Assembly (NCBI RefSeq): GCF_019799945.1
Contig: NZ_JABGCH010000043.1
Location: forward strand, 1 to 32,617
Origin: Modestobacter marinus
GTDB lineage: Bacteria > Actinomycetota > Actinomycetes > Mycobacteriales > Geodermatophilaceae
Length of the DNA stretch: 32,617 bases
Direction: 5' to 3'
The notes beneath the pieces are model-generated. The model was not told the origin of the DNA, searched no databases, and was given only the letters and a program-made list of their open reading frames with translations. The translations under genes were made by a program, and so were the position numbers. Shown piece after piece: positions 22,837-30,714 of this stretch (positions are counted from its first letter, which is position 1; every line of letters begins with the position of its first letter).

Positions 22837-23649
22837 ATGGCTCGCAGCAGGTCAACCGACTCCTCCGCCCCCTCCGGCAAGGGCGCCACGGCCGCCACGC
22901 CGGGCAAGGCCCGGCGGTTCGGCCGGAAGAAGGCGAAGGCGGGCAAGGACGGCCAGCCCAAGGTCTCCCGGCTGCGCAAGCTCAAGGGCCAGGCCCGGAT
23001 GATCAAGCAGGCCTACACCCTCACCTACCGCAACGACCCGAAGCTGCCGTGGATCATGCTGATCGGGTTCGTCGCGGCCGCCGCGGTGGTCGAGCTCGTC
23101 GGCATCCTGCTCGGCTCGCCGTTCCTCTTCCTGCCCATCGCCATCCTGCTCGGCGTGCTGGTCGCCATGATCATCTTCGGCCGCCGGGCGCAGGGCTCCG
23201 CCTACCGCCAGGTCGAGGGCCAGCCCGGCGCGGCCGCCTGGGTGCTCGAGGGCATGCGCGGTGACTGGCGGGTGTCCTCCGGGGTCGCCGGCACGCGCGA
23301 GCTCGACGCCGTCCACCGGGTGCTCGGCCGGCCGGGCATCGTGCTGGTCGGTGAGGGCTCCCCCACCCGGGTGCGCGGGCTGATCGCCCAGGAGAAGAAG
23401 CGGATCGCCAAGGTCGTCGGCGACACCCCCATCTACGACATCGTGGTCGGCGACGACGAGGGCCAGGTGCCGCTGAAGAAGCTGGGCACGCACGTGACGA
23501 AGCTGCCCCGCAACCTCACCGCCGCCGAGGTGAACGCGCTGAGCCGGCGGATGAGCGCCCTCGGCGGGGCGCGCATGCCGGTACCCGGTGGCCCGCTCCC
23601 CGGCGGCCGGCAGATGTCGGTCAGCCAGCGGCAGGTCCGCCGCCGCTGA
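22837..23649 (+). CDS. DUF4191 membrane protein
   Basis: A 270-aa protein of the actinobacterial DUF4191 family (M. tuberculosis Rv2219). A basic, Lys-rich N-terminus (~1-60) precedes two adjacent membrane spans (~70-110, WIMLIGFVAAAAVVELVGIL and FLFLPIAILLGVLVAMIIFG). A cytoplasmic domain follows with the family motifs QPGAAAWVLEGMRGDWRVSSGVAGT, GRPGIVLVGEG and LPRNLTAAEVNALSRRMSAL. Function is unknown. Its position between lipA and the RDD gene is conserved in mycobacteria. It has its own leaderless promoter and converges on the RDD gene across a 15-bp-stem terminator. Confidence 0.94.
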   Translation: MARSRSTDSSAPSGKGATAATPGKARRFGRKKAKAGKDGQPKVSRLRKLKGQARMIKQAYTLTYRNDPKLPWIMLIGFVAAAAVVELVGILLGSPFLFLPIAILLGVLVAMIIFGRRAQGSAYRQVEGQPGAAAWVLEGMRGDWRVSSGVAGTRELDAVHRVLGRPGIVLVGEGSPTRVRGLIAQEKKRIAKVVGDTPIYDIVVGDDEGQVPLKKLGTHVTKLPRNLTAAEVNALSRRMSALGGARMPVPGGPLPGGRQMSVSQRQVRRR

Positions 23650-23668
23650 GCGGCTCCCCGTAGACGTA

Positions 23669-23702
23669 CGAACGCCCCCGGCCGAGTGGCCGGGGGCGTT
23701 CG
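23669..23702. terminator. Bidirectional terminator between DUF4191 and RDD genes
   Basis: A perfect 15-bp stem (23669-23683 with 23688-23702), GAGT loop, flanked by A/T on both sides (AA on the 5' side, TT on the 3' side), as expected for use in both directions. Confidence 0.85.
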
Positions 23703-23713
23703 TCGTCCGCACG

Positions 23714-24145
23714 TCAGTCCCGGACGACGGCGGTGTCGGTGAGCCGGTCGTGCAGCCCCCGACCGTCGGCGTCCACCACCAGCGCCGGGACCAGCAGCAT
23801 CAGCAGCACGGTCCGGACGACGGCGCGCCACGGGGCCAGCCGCCGGCCCTCCGCCGGGTGGGCGAGCCGCAGCCCGAGCAGCCGCATCCCCGGGGTCTGG
23901 CCGGTGGCGAGCAGGAAGAACACGGTCACCAGCCCGAAGGTCAGCAGGCTCCAGTTGCCCGGCGGCTCGGGGGCGGTGAACAGCGCCGTGACCAGGGCCG
24001 AGGTGATCGCGTCGATGGCGAACTGGCCGCTGCGCCGTCCGAAGGTGGCCAGCGCGCCCGGTCCGTCGGCGGGCAGCCCCAGTGCCGCGCCCCGGGCGCG
24101 CTCCTGAGAGGGTGGGGCGCCGTCCTCGGTCGTGTCGCCAGACAT
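23714..24145 (-). CDS. RDD family membrane protein
   Basis: A 143-aa protein with an RDD domain (PF06271), counterpart of M. tuberculosis Rv2219A. Domain features: FGRRSGQFAIDAITSALVTALF (the Arg and Asp of the RDD name), a second span (WSLLTFGLVTVFFLLATGQTPGMRLLGLRL, with the conserved GQTPG) and a third (WRAVVRTVLLMLLVPALVV), ending GRGLHDRLTDTAVV. The biochemical role of the family is unclear; transport has been suggested for some members. The ATG at 24145 is preferred over longer readings because TACGCT lies 6 nt upstream and the preceding residues are not family-like. It is divergent from glnA. Confidence 0.93.
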   Translation of the reverse strand: MSGDTTEDGAPPSQERARGAALGLPADGPGALATFGRRSGQFAIDAITSALVTALFTAPEPPGNWSLLTFGLVTVFFLLATGQTPGMRLLGLRLAHPAEGRRLAPWRAVVRTVLLMLLVPALVVDADGRGLHDRLTDTAVVRD

Positions 24146-24151
24146 GACCTC

Positions 24152-24157
24152 AGCGTA
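24152..24157 (-). promoter_or_regulatory. -10 box of a leaderless promoter for the RDD gene
   Basis: On the minus strand TACGCT is followed by 6 nt and the ATG at 24145-24143. Confidence 0.5.
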
Positions 24158-24224
24158 GGACCGGCCCCGCGTCGTCCTGGGGGCCGTGCCTCGGGGCGGG
24201 CGCCGCGACACGCCCACGGGCGTT

Positions 24225-24262
24225 GTCACCGGCCGGAAACACAAGTGTCATGCCAGCGGAAC
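24225..24262 (+). promoter_or_regulatory. GlnR box upstream of glnA
   Basis: GTCAC (24225) - 6 nt - GAAAC (24236) - 6 nt - GTCAT (24247) - 6 nt - GGAAC (24258). This matches the actinobacterial GlnR four-part a1-b1-a2-b2 consensus GTnAC/GAAAC with exact 6-nt spacers. It ends 11 bp before the glnA -10 box, so bound GlnR would overlap the -35 region. Confidence 0.85.
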
Positions 24263-24272
24263 TCCTCGCTCG

Positions 24273-24278
24273 TAGCGT
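24273..24278 (+). promoter_or_regulatory. -10 box of the glnA promoter
   Basis: TAGCGT, 34 nt before the glnA ATG. No good -35 box is visible where one is expected (~24250), consistent with dependence on an activator. Confidence 0.5.
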
Positions 24279-24312
24279 TCGGCCTGGCTGTCCGCCCACT
24301 CCCGGAGGATCG

Positions 24313-25746
24313 ATGTTCAACAGTCCCGACGAGGTCACCGCGTACATCCGCGACAACGACGTGAGGTTCGTCGACGTCCGGTTCTGCGACCTGCCCGGCG
24401 TCATGCAGCACTTCACCATCCCGGCGGAGACCTTCGGTCCGGACACCTTCACCGAGGGCCTCGGCTTCGACGGGTCGTCCATCCGCGGTTTCCAGGCGAT
24501 CAACGAGTCGGACATGCTGCTGCTGCCCGACGCGAGCAGCGCCTACCTCGACCCGTTCCGCATCCACAAGACGCTGAACATCAACTTCTTCATCCACGAC
24601 CCGATCACGCGTGAGGCCTACAGCCGCGACCCGCGCAACGTGGCGAAGAAGGCCGAGGCCTATCTCGCGAGCTCCGGCATCGCCGACACCGCGTACTTCG
24701 GCCCCGAGGCCGAGTTCTACGTCTTCGACTCGGTGCGGCACAGCACCGGGATCAACGAGGGCTACTACCACATCGACGCCGTCGAGGGCTCCTGGAACTC
24801 CGGGGCGCTCACCGGCGAGAACGGTGGCCCCAACCTCGGCTACAAGACCCGGCCCAAGGGCGGGTACTTCCCGGTCGAGCCCTACGACCACCAGAGCGAC
24901 CTGCGCTCGACGATGATGGTCAACCTGGCCAGCGCCGGGCTCGAGCTCGAGCGCGGTCACCACGAGGTGGGCACCGGCGGGCAGGCAGAGATCAACTACA
25001 AGTTCGACACCCTGCTGCGCTCGGCCGACAGCCTGATGCTGTTCAAGTACATCATCAAGAACACCGCCTGGGCGCACGGCAAGACGGCGACCTTCATGCC
25101 GAAGCCGCTCTACGGTGACAACGGCTCGGGCATGCACTGCCACCAGAGCCTCTGGAAGGACGGCGAGCCGCTCTTCCACGCCGAGACCGGCTACGCGGGG
25201 CTGTCCGACACCGCCCGCCACTACATCGGCGGCCTCCTCACCCACGCCCCCTCGCTGCTGGCCTTCACCAACCCGACGGTGAACAGCTACCACCGCCTGG
25301 TGCCCGGCTACGAGGCGCCGATCAACCTGGTCTACTCGGCCCGCAACCGCTCGGCCTGCTGCCGCATCCCGATCTCCGGCGACAATCCGAAGGCCAAGCG
25401 CATCGAGTTCCGCGTGCCCGACCCGTCGGCCAACCCCTACCTCGCCTTCTCGGCGATGATGATGGCCGGCCTGGACGGCATCAAGAACAAGATCGAGCCG
25501 CCAGCCCCGGTCGACAAGGACCTCTACGAGCTGCCGCCCGAGGAGGCCCTGGGCATCGAGAAGGTGCCCGCGTCGCTGGACGCCGTTCTCGACCGGCTCG
25601 AGGTCGACCACGACTACCTGCTCGACGGTGGCGTGTTCACCGCCGACCTGATCGAGACGTGGATCGAGTACAAGCGGGAGAACGAGATCGACCCGATCCG
25701 TCTCCGCCCGCACCCGCACGAGTTCGCGATGTACTACGACATCTGA
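24313..25746 (+). CDS. glnA: Glutamine synthetase type I (GS-I beta)
   Basis: A 477-aa dodecameric enzyme making glutamine from glutamate, ammonia and ATP. Signatures: [19 protein letters not shown], the metal-binding EAEFYVFD, the glutamate-site [10 protein letters not shown], the ATP-site [18 protein letters not shown], and [11 protein letters not shown]. The beta-type adenylylation site is Tyr405 in [11 protein letters not shown], equivalent to Tyr406 of M. tuberculosis GlnA1, so activity is probably controlled by GlnE adenylylation. ATG 24313 has GGAGG at 24304-24308. Upstream is a near-consensus GlnR box, implying transcriptional control by nitrogen. It is followed by a large hairpin and then an integrase; in M. 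tuberculosis the next gene is glnE (Rv2221c), which is not seen here. Confidence 0.98.
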   Translation: MFNSPDEVTAYIRDNDVRFVDVRFCDLPGVMQHFTIPAETFGPDTFTEGLGFDGSSIRGFQAINESDMLLLPDASSAYLDPFRIHKTLNINFFIHDPITREAYSRDPRNVAKKAEAYLASSGIADTAYFGPEAEFYVFDSVRHSTGINEGYYHIDAVEGSWNSGALTGENGGPNLGYKTRPKGGYFPVEPYDHQSDLRSTMMVNLASAGLELERGHHEVGTGGQAEINYKFDTLLRSADSLMLFKYIIKNTAWAHGKTATFMPKPLYGDNGSGMHCHQSLWKDGEPLFHAETGYAGLSDTARHYIGGLLTHAPSLLAFTNPTVNSYHRLVPGYEAPINLVYSARNRSACCRIPISGDNPKAKRIEFRVPDPSANPYLAFSAMMMAGLDGIKNKIEPPAPVDKDLYELPPEEALGIEKVPASLDAVLDRLEVDHDYLLDGGVFTADLIETWIEYKRENEIDPIRLRPHPHEFAMYYDI

Positions 25747-25782
25747 TCTCGGGGGGCTACACCGCCCCTGAGCAGCACGTTT

Positions 25783-25832
25783 GCACGGCCCCCGCCAGGT
25801 TTCCCCCGGATTCCCCCTGGCGGGGGCCGTGC
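25783..25832. terminator. Large hairpin after glnA, at the island boundary
   Basis: A perfect 17-bp stem (25783-25799 with 25816-25832) and a 16-nt C/T-rich loop. An alternative 8-bp pairing uses GCAGCACG at 25772-25779 with 25828-25835. It is probably the glnA terminator, and it is also the only notable structure near the point where the core order breaks, so it could contain or adjoin the attachment site. Confidence 0.7.
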
Positions 25833-25929
25833 TGCGTCCGGCGCCGGGCCCGCGCAGCCCCGTCACAGCCGGGACGGACGGGGGCCGTGGGGCGTGGACC
25901 GTCCGGGCGACTGCCGTACTCGCCGGGCT

Positions 25930-25946
25930 CCGGACCGACAGTCCGG
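25930..25946. promoter_or_regulatory. Inverted repeat over the start of the excisionase-like gene
   Basis: CCGGAC (25930-25935) and GTCCGG (25941-25946) with a 5-bp spacer. The right arm ends on the G of the GTG start codon, so it may be an operator or a start-occluding hairpin. Confidence 0.4.
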
Positions 25947-26296
25947 TGAACATCGACCTGTCGGTCCCCATCTGGACCATCGAGCACGTCGCGGCCGCCC
26001 TCCACCTCGAGGTGGACACCGCCCGCGACTACACCTACCGCGAGGACTTCCCCCGCCCCCGGGCCGGGTTCTCCCGCAACCTGTGGACCCGCCAGGAGGT
26101 CCTGGACTGGTTCGCCGGTCTGCCGCCCAAGCCGCGCGGCCGCGCCGGGCGCGGCACGGGCACGGTCAGCACCGCCACAATCGCGCGCACCGCCCCCCGC
26201 CCGGCCGACACCCGCCCCGCCTCGGCTCCGGCCGCCACCCGCCCCGGCGGGCGGCCGGCCGGTGCCCCCAAGCCGTACACGCCGAGGCGGAAGTGA
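25946..26296 (+). CDS. Excisionase-like winged-helix/MerR-type DNA-binding protein
   Basis: A 116-aa basic protein. Residues ~9-55 form a helix-turn-helix of the AlpA/excisionase type: PIWTIEHVAAALHLEVDTAR, then DYTYREDFPRPRAG, then LWTRQEVLDWFAGLP. The remaining half is a low-complexity Pro/Arg/Ala tail. The GTG start at 25946 gives a family-like N-terminus; the frame remains open upstream to 25781, but that segment lies in the glnA terminator region. It overlaps the integrase by 4 nt (GTGA), so the two are translated together, typical of recombination directionality factors or island regulators. Function is inferred from context. Confidence 0.75.
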   Translation: MNIDLSVPIWTIEHVAAALHLEVDTARDYTYREDFPRPRAGFSRNLWTRQEVLDWFAGLPPKPRGRAGRGTGTVSTATIARTAPRPADTRPASAPAATRPGGRPAGAPKPYTPRRK

Positions 26297-27681
26297 GCCG
26301 CGCCGGCAACCCGCCGGTCGACACGATCGGCGTGGTCGACATCTACGCCCCCACCAGCAACCCCTACTTCCGGCTGAAGTGGCCGGAGCCGGACGGGACC
26401 CCCGGCGACACCAGCGGGGGCAGGACGCTGGAGGGGGCCCAGCTCAAGGCCGCCGAGATCGACGCCCGGGTGGGCTCGGCCGCCGGGCCGCTCGCGGTGA
26501 CGACACTCGAGGTGATGGTCAAGCAGTTCCTGCTCGAGGCGCGCAGCCCGTACAAGACGAAGAAGCACTGGCCCAACTCCTACAAGACGCAGATCGAGGA
26601 CCAGATGCACCGCTGCGTGCGGCTGCACGAGCACTACCGGGCGATGGACGTCGACCGGGCGCTGTGCGACTCGATGCGCGCGCAGGGCGGCACGTCCAAC
26701 ATGGTCAGGCAGAACACCACCGCGTTGCGCGCCTTCCTGCTCTGGGGATTCCAGAAGAAGTACTTCACCGCGGCGCAGGCCGAGCTGTTGCCCCGCGGCG
26801 GCTCTCACCCGGCACCGACCATCCTCGGCACGGAGATGCCCGCGCGGCGGCGCCAGGATCGCCACGTCGGCCAGGATGAGACGTACGTGCAGGACGAGGA
26901 CGCCCCCTCCGCGGGGCAGGTGATCGCCCTGCGGGCGGAGTTCGCCGGGGCACGCCCCGCCTGGGGCGCGTTGGCCGTCGAGCTGGGCTGCGGCTCCGGG
27001 CCCCGCTGGGGTGAGGAGTTCCAGCTCACCGCCTACGACGTGCACCTCGGCGGCTGCTGTCGCGCGGACCAGCCGTCGACGAAGAAGATCAAGAAGAAGC
27101 GCAAGGAGAAGTTCCGGCCGCACATCCACATCGACTGGCAGATCGACCCCGGCGCCAACGCCGGCGACGCCAACGGCCGCCGATGTCGGCCGAAGGGCGG
27201 CAAGCGGCGGACCATCCCCATCCCGAAGAAGACCTTCACCGGGTACCCGCTGCGCGTCCAGCTGGCCAAGCGGGTCGGCCAGGCCCTCGCCGAGCAGGCC
27301 GCCGGCACCAACCCCGAGGCGCTACTGTTCCCCGCCGCCCGTGGCGGCCTGCAGTGGTACTCGTCCTTCAATGACGACCTGCTGCTGCCGGCGATGGAGC
27401 GGGCCGGCTGGCCGCTGGAGTACTGGAGCGAGGTCCGCGACGTCTGGTCGGAGCAGACCCGCTCATACACGCGCGTCGAGCGCAAGCGCACCACGGCGCA
27501 GCGCCCCTGGCACACGCTGCGGCACCGTTTCGCCCGAACCATGATCGACCGGTACGAGATGAAGCCCGGCGAGCTCATGGCCGTCGGCGGCTGGGAGAAC
27601 CGGGCGACCGTCGACAACCGGTACTACAAGTCCGGCAAGGAACACGAGCAGAGCGCCCTCGACCGGATCGAGCGCGGATAA
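26293..27681 (+). CDS. Tyrosine recombinase (phage-type integrase)
   Basis: A 462-aa site-specific recombinase. The N-terminal part (~15-180) looks like arm-type and core-binding domains (TSNPYFRLKW; TTLEVMVKQFLLEARSPYKTKK; MVRQNTTALRAFLLWGFQKKY). The catalytic domain (~205-462) shows the Arg of box I in SGPRWGEEFQLTAYDV, the beta-hairpin Lys in GGKRRTIPIPK, box II HTLRHRFA with His and Arg, Trp in GGWENRATV where most relatives have His, and the nucleophile Tyr in DNRYYKS. All essential residues are present, so it is probably active. The insert STKKIKKKRKEKFRPH is unusually basic. It starts at GTG overlapping the excisionase-like gene and ends at a strong hairpin. Confidence 0.92.
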   Translation: MSRAGNPPVDTIGVVDIYAPTSNPYFRLKWPEPDGTPGDTSGGRTLEGAQLKAAEIDARVGSAAGPLAVTTLEVMVKQFLLEARSPYKTKKHWPNSYKTQIEDQMHRCVRLHEHYRAMDVDRALCDSMRAQGGTSNMVRQNTTALRAFLLWGFQKKYFTAAQAELLPRGGSHPAPTILGTEMPARRRQDRHVGQDETYVQDEDAPSAGQVIALRAEFAGARPAWGALAVELGCGSGPRWGEEFQLTAYDVHLGGCCRADQPSTKKIKKKRKEKFRPHIHIDWQIDPGANAGDANGRRCRPKGGKRRTIPIPKKTFTGYPLRVQLAKRVGQALAEQAAGTNPEALLFPAARGGLQWYSSFNDDLLLPAMERAGWPLEYWSEVRDVWSEQTRSYTRVERKRTTAQRPWHTLRHRFARTMIDRYEMKPGELMAVGGWENRATVDNRYYKSGKEHEQSALDRIERG

Positions 27682-27700
27682 TCCTCGGCGCCGAGGTCAT

Positions 27701-27737
27701 CCGATGCCCCGCCGATTCCCACCCGGCGGGGCATCGG
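27701..27737 (+). terminator. Terminator after the integrase
   Basis: A perfect 14-bp stem (27701-27714 with 27724-27737) and a 9-nt loop, 19 bp after the integrase stop codon. Confidence 0.8.
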
Positions 27738-27909
27738 CTGTTCCGCGCAACTTGGGGGCCGCATGGACGCGTGCATTCTTGCCTGCGCGCTGTCTCAGCC
27801 AGCTGTGCGCGGTCCGCGCCGAGCCGCGGAGGTGCATGGTGGCGGGGGGACCGACTCGTCGCCTCGCCCACGGCCACGGGACCGGCGGCCTGGCGGGGAC
27901 ACGGAGGAC

Positions 27910-27948
27910 CCTACGGAACTCCCACGCTGGTCGTGGGGAGTCCGTAGG
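27910..27948. repeat. Long imperfect inverted repeat in the island
   Basis: 17-nt arms (27910-27926 with 27932-27948) pair as 8 bp, two mismatches, then 7 bp (one G-T), with a 5-nt loop. It could be a terminator, an operator for the cargo genes or a recombination site. Confidence 0.5.
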
Positions 27949-28134
27949 CTCCTCGGCACGCTTGCCAGCAGGAAGGCGCTGCGCACACTGACTTGACGGG
28001 AGTGGGTGCCAACGCCCCGCTGGGCAGGACTCGACGGCGGACTGATCCAGGATGTGCACTCGGGTGTCGTCGTACTCCATCATGACCACTTGTCTGGCCA
28101 TGCGGCCGATGTCAGCTCTTCAGCGGGGGAACAG

Positions 28135-30690
28135 ATGACCAATCCGCGGCTCGTCAGCGAAGAGTTGCCACTAAGGGGTCATGTCGAACCGCGAAACAAC
28201 GAGATCATCGCGGTCTTCCGCAATGGCAAGCTGCACGACATGTACGGCCCCGGTGTCCGGGCCCACACCTTCTGGCAGCGGTACTTGCTGGGCGGGTTGA
28301 CCTATGCACGCATTGCCCACAGCGACATCAGCATCGAAGCCCGCGTGGAGAAGGTGGGCGTTCAAGACGGATGGCTACTGCCCGAGGTTCAAGTGCAGAC
28401 GCTGGTCGCGCTCAACCCGGACGACGGCTACTCCGCGCTTCGCGAGCACCTGGAGGCTCAAGGGCTGCAGTTCTTGACGGCGCTGACCTCAGAGCTCCAG
28501 TCCGAGATCAACGCGCTCGTCCGCCGACTGTTCGCTCGGCGCACGCACGCCGATGTCCTCGCCAACCCCACGCCCGTCGGCTTCGGCGCCGATCAAGTGC
28601 TGCTGCAGGCGCTATTCGTTGTCGATAGACTGTATGTCAAACACGTAGTGGCGGATCCGCAGTACGTCTTACCGCGGACCGCGATGCGGAACCGCGAGGT
28701 CGGCATCGATGAGAAGACCGACACGCAGGCCGAGCCGAAGGCGCCCGGGACGGCGCTGGAGAAGTACACAAACCCCGAACTGACACGGCGGGAGATGCAA
28801 CAGTATCGGCGCAGCCTGGAAAGACAGGAACGCCATGAGTACTTAGTGGTCCAACAAGCACACCTGCGACTTGAGCTCGACCTCCAGTTCGAAGGTGAAC
28901 TGCACCGACGCATCCTTCGCATGACGATTGACGACGCTACTGTGCTGGAGGCGCTCCGCAACAGCGATGCGCTAGCCCGGATCCTCGGGGCCTCAACTGC
29001 GTCGAAGATTAGGGAGCTGCTGGGCGACTCGGATGCAAATCCAGCACAAGGAGCTGAGAGCGACCGACTATCAAACGGGGAAAGCCGAACGTTCAACGCC
29101 GAGGTTGAAAATCACAAGCCAGGCCGGCCGCTTGACGTTGGGGAACGGTACACCGTCGCCTTCAGCGTCGACTTGGCTCCGCGGCCACATGCGGTCGCCA
29201 GCGGCGTCGTGCCCATGTCCCTGGTCACCGCGAACGACCTCGAAGAGCCGATCACGGAACTCACCGTTCAGCTTGATAGCGACGACTTCGAAATCTCGGA
29301 TCGCACCCAGCCGCTACGGGTCCCACGGTCGGGCGTCTCCCGGGATAAGGCGCGCTTCGAAATCGTGCCGCTGCGCGAGGGCCGCGGAACACTCACAGCG
29401 ACCTTGCATCGCGGACGCAACTTCATCCACCAGTTGCAGCTTGTCCTGCCGGTGGGAGCACAAACCCTCAGCCCCGCCGAGTTCACCTCGATCGGCAGAC
29501 CTATCGCCGCTGCCGAGCGGCACCGGGACCGTGACCGCAGCTTCGTAGTGAAACCGAACGCTGGCGGCGGCTATGACTGCCTGGTGATCGGGCCGACCGC
29601 CGACCACGCGCACTTGCCGGTCACTGACGAGCAGTTGGCGGGGGCGATCGACGCCGTACGTGCAGCCATCACGGACGTAGTCGACTACAGCAACGGTGCC
29701 GAGTACCCGTTCATCGATGGCGTCGACATTCCACGGCCCGCTGAGGACTTCGCTCTGAAAACACTGGCGCGGGCCGGGGCACGGATGTTCCAGCAGTTGT
29801 TCCGGCATCCGGCCGGCGGCGAGGACGCCCGGCGTGTGGGAGACGGGCTGCGGCAGCTGGCGAGCGAGCCCGGTCAGCCGCTTCAGCTACAGGTCGTCTC
29901 CCGGTCGTTTCCGGTGCCGTGGCAGCTGCTTTACCTGGGTGACGTCCGGCAACCCTTGAGCTGGGACCTATTCCTGGGCATGCGTCACATAGTGGAGTGC
30001 ATCCCCTTTCGCAGTGGATTCCCGGACATCGGTACGGACATTCCAAGCGATCCGCAGCTGTCCGTGGGGCTCAATCTAAACACCGCCATCGATCAAGAAC
30101 TGGAGGGCGACTATGTCGCCTGCCAGCAGGTCTGGTGGTCGCAGTCCTCGGCAAGGCGACCCCGCATGCGCGTCATCCCGCGCAGCCGCCGAGCGGAGAT
30201 TCTCACCGCGCTGGCGGACACTGGCTGTGCGGACCAGATCTTCTACCTGTACTGCCATGCGACCGCCAGTGGGGCGCGGGATGCTGGTGGGATCGATGCC
30301 TGCTCGCTCGAGCTAACTGACGGCCGGCTGACACTCGGAGAGCTCAACTTGGAGGCGCCGCCCGAGGTGCCCCTGGCAGGTAACCCGCTGGTGTTCGTCA
30401 ACGCCTGCGACTCGGCCGGACTTTCTCCACTGTTCTATGACGGTTTCGTGCCGTATTTCATGAGCAAGGGCGCCCGTGGCGTCGTGGGCACCGAGTGCAA
30501 GATCCCAGCCGTGTTCGCCACAGAGTGGGCCCGCCGGTTCTTCGACTCCTTCCTCGACGGCAATGCGCTTGGGGACGTCGTCTTGCGGTTGCGCCGCTCC
30601 CTCTTGGTTGAGCATAAGAACCCGCTGGGACTTATCTACGCCGTCTACTGCGACAGCGACACTGCAGTCGTGCCCGCGCTGCTTGACTAG
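28135..30690 (+). CDS. SPFH-like/CHAT-domain protein (caspase-like protease)
   Basis: An 851-aa multidomain protein. Residues ~1-200 resemble an SPFH/band-7 domain: NNEIIAVFRNGKLHDMYGPG, GWLLPEVQVQTLVALNPDD, then a helical part with INALVRRLFARRTHADVLA and VVDRLYVKHVVADPQYVLP. About 214-285 is a charged coiled coil (REMQQYRRSLERQERHEY). About 315-442 is a beta-sandwich (LDVGERYTVAFSVDL to FIHQLQLVLPVG). About 520-851 is a CHAT peptidase domain with VPWQLLYLGDV, the catalytic His708 in FYLYCHATASG and Cys758 in VFVNACDSAGL, 50 residues apart as usual. No membrane span or signal peptide is evident. ATG 28135 has a purine-rich GGGGGA site and is preferred to a GTG at 28006. It is followed after 24 bp by a hydrolase gene. 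CHAT is firm; SPFH is a resemblance read by eye. Confidence 0.85.
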   Translation: MTNPRLVSEELPLRGHVEPRNNEIIAVFRNGKLHDMYGPGVRAHTFWQRYLLGGLTYARIAHSDISIEARVEKVGVQDGWLLPEVQVQTLVALNPDDGYSALREHLEAQGLQFLTALTSELQSEINALVRRLFARRTHADVLANPTPVGFGADQVLLQALFVVDRLYVKHVVADPQYVLPRTAMRNREVGIDEKTDTQAEPKAPGTALEKYTNPELTRREMQQYRRSLERQERHEYLVVQQAHLRLELDLQFEGELHRRILRMTIDDATVLEALRNSDALARILGASTASKIRELLGDSDANPAQGAESDRLSNGESRTFNAEVENHKPGRPLDVGERYTVAFSVDLAPRPHAVASGVVPMSLVTANDLEEPITELTVQLDSDDFEISDRTQPLRVPRSGVSRDKARFEIVPLREGRGTLTATLHRGRNFIHQLQLVLPVGAQTLSPAEFTSIGRPIAAAERHRDRDRSFVVKPNAGGGYDCLVIGPTADHAHLPVTDEQLAGAIDAVRAAITDVVDYSNGAEYPFIDGVDIPRPAEDFALKTLARAGARMFQQLFRHPAGGEDARRVGDGLRQLASEPGQPLQLQVVSRSFPVPWQLLYLGDVRQPLSWDLFLGMRHIVECIPFRSGFPDIGTDIPSDPQLSVGLNLNTAIDQELEGDYVACQQVWWSQSSARRPRMRVIPRSRRAEILTALADTGCADQIFYLYCHATASGARDAGGIDACSLELTDGRLTLGELNLEAPPEVPLAGNPLVFVNACDSAGLSPLFYDGFVPYFMSKGARGVVGTECKIPAVFATEWARRFFDSFLDGNALGDVVLRLRRSLLVEHKNPLGLIYAVYCDSDTAVVPALLD

Positions 30691-30714
30691 GCAAGCTGAC
30701 CGAAGAGAGGTTCC

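Larger units (their letters stand above)
27682..28134. other. Gene-free stretch between the integrase and the CHAT gene
   Basis: 453 bp. It holds a short perfect palindrome (27683-27696), the integrase terminator (27701-27737) and an imperfect 17-bp-arm hairpin (27910-27948). A TTGACG hexamer (27993-27998) lacks a matching -10 box at 17 bp. Base composition falls here toward the lower GC of the cargo. No convincing reading frame or tRNA is visible; short open frames on both strands have no codon bias. Confidence 0.6.

Noticed and set aside
27697-28101. A minus-strand 134-codon frame beginning MARQVVMMEYDDTRVHILDQ
   Set aside because: The first 25 residues look plausible, but the rest is Arg/Pro/Ala-rich and covers the integrase terminator and a hairpin; there is no ribosome site or promoter that I can defend.
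28006-28134. GTG-started extension of the CHAT protein by 43 residues
   Set aside because: The ATG at 28135 has a better ribosome site, and the extension has no domain character.
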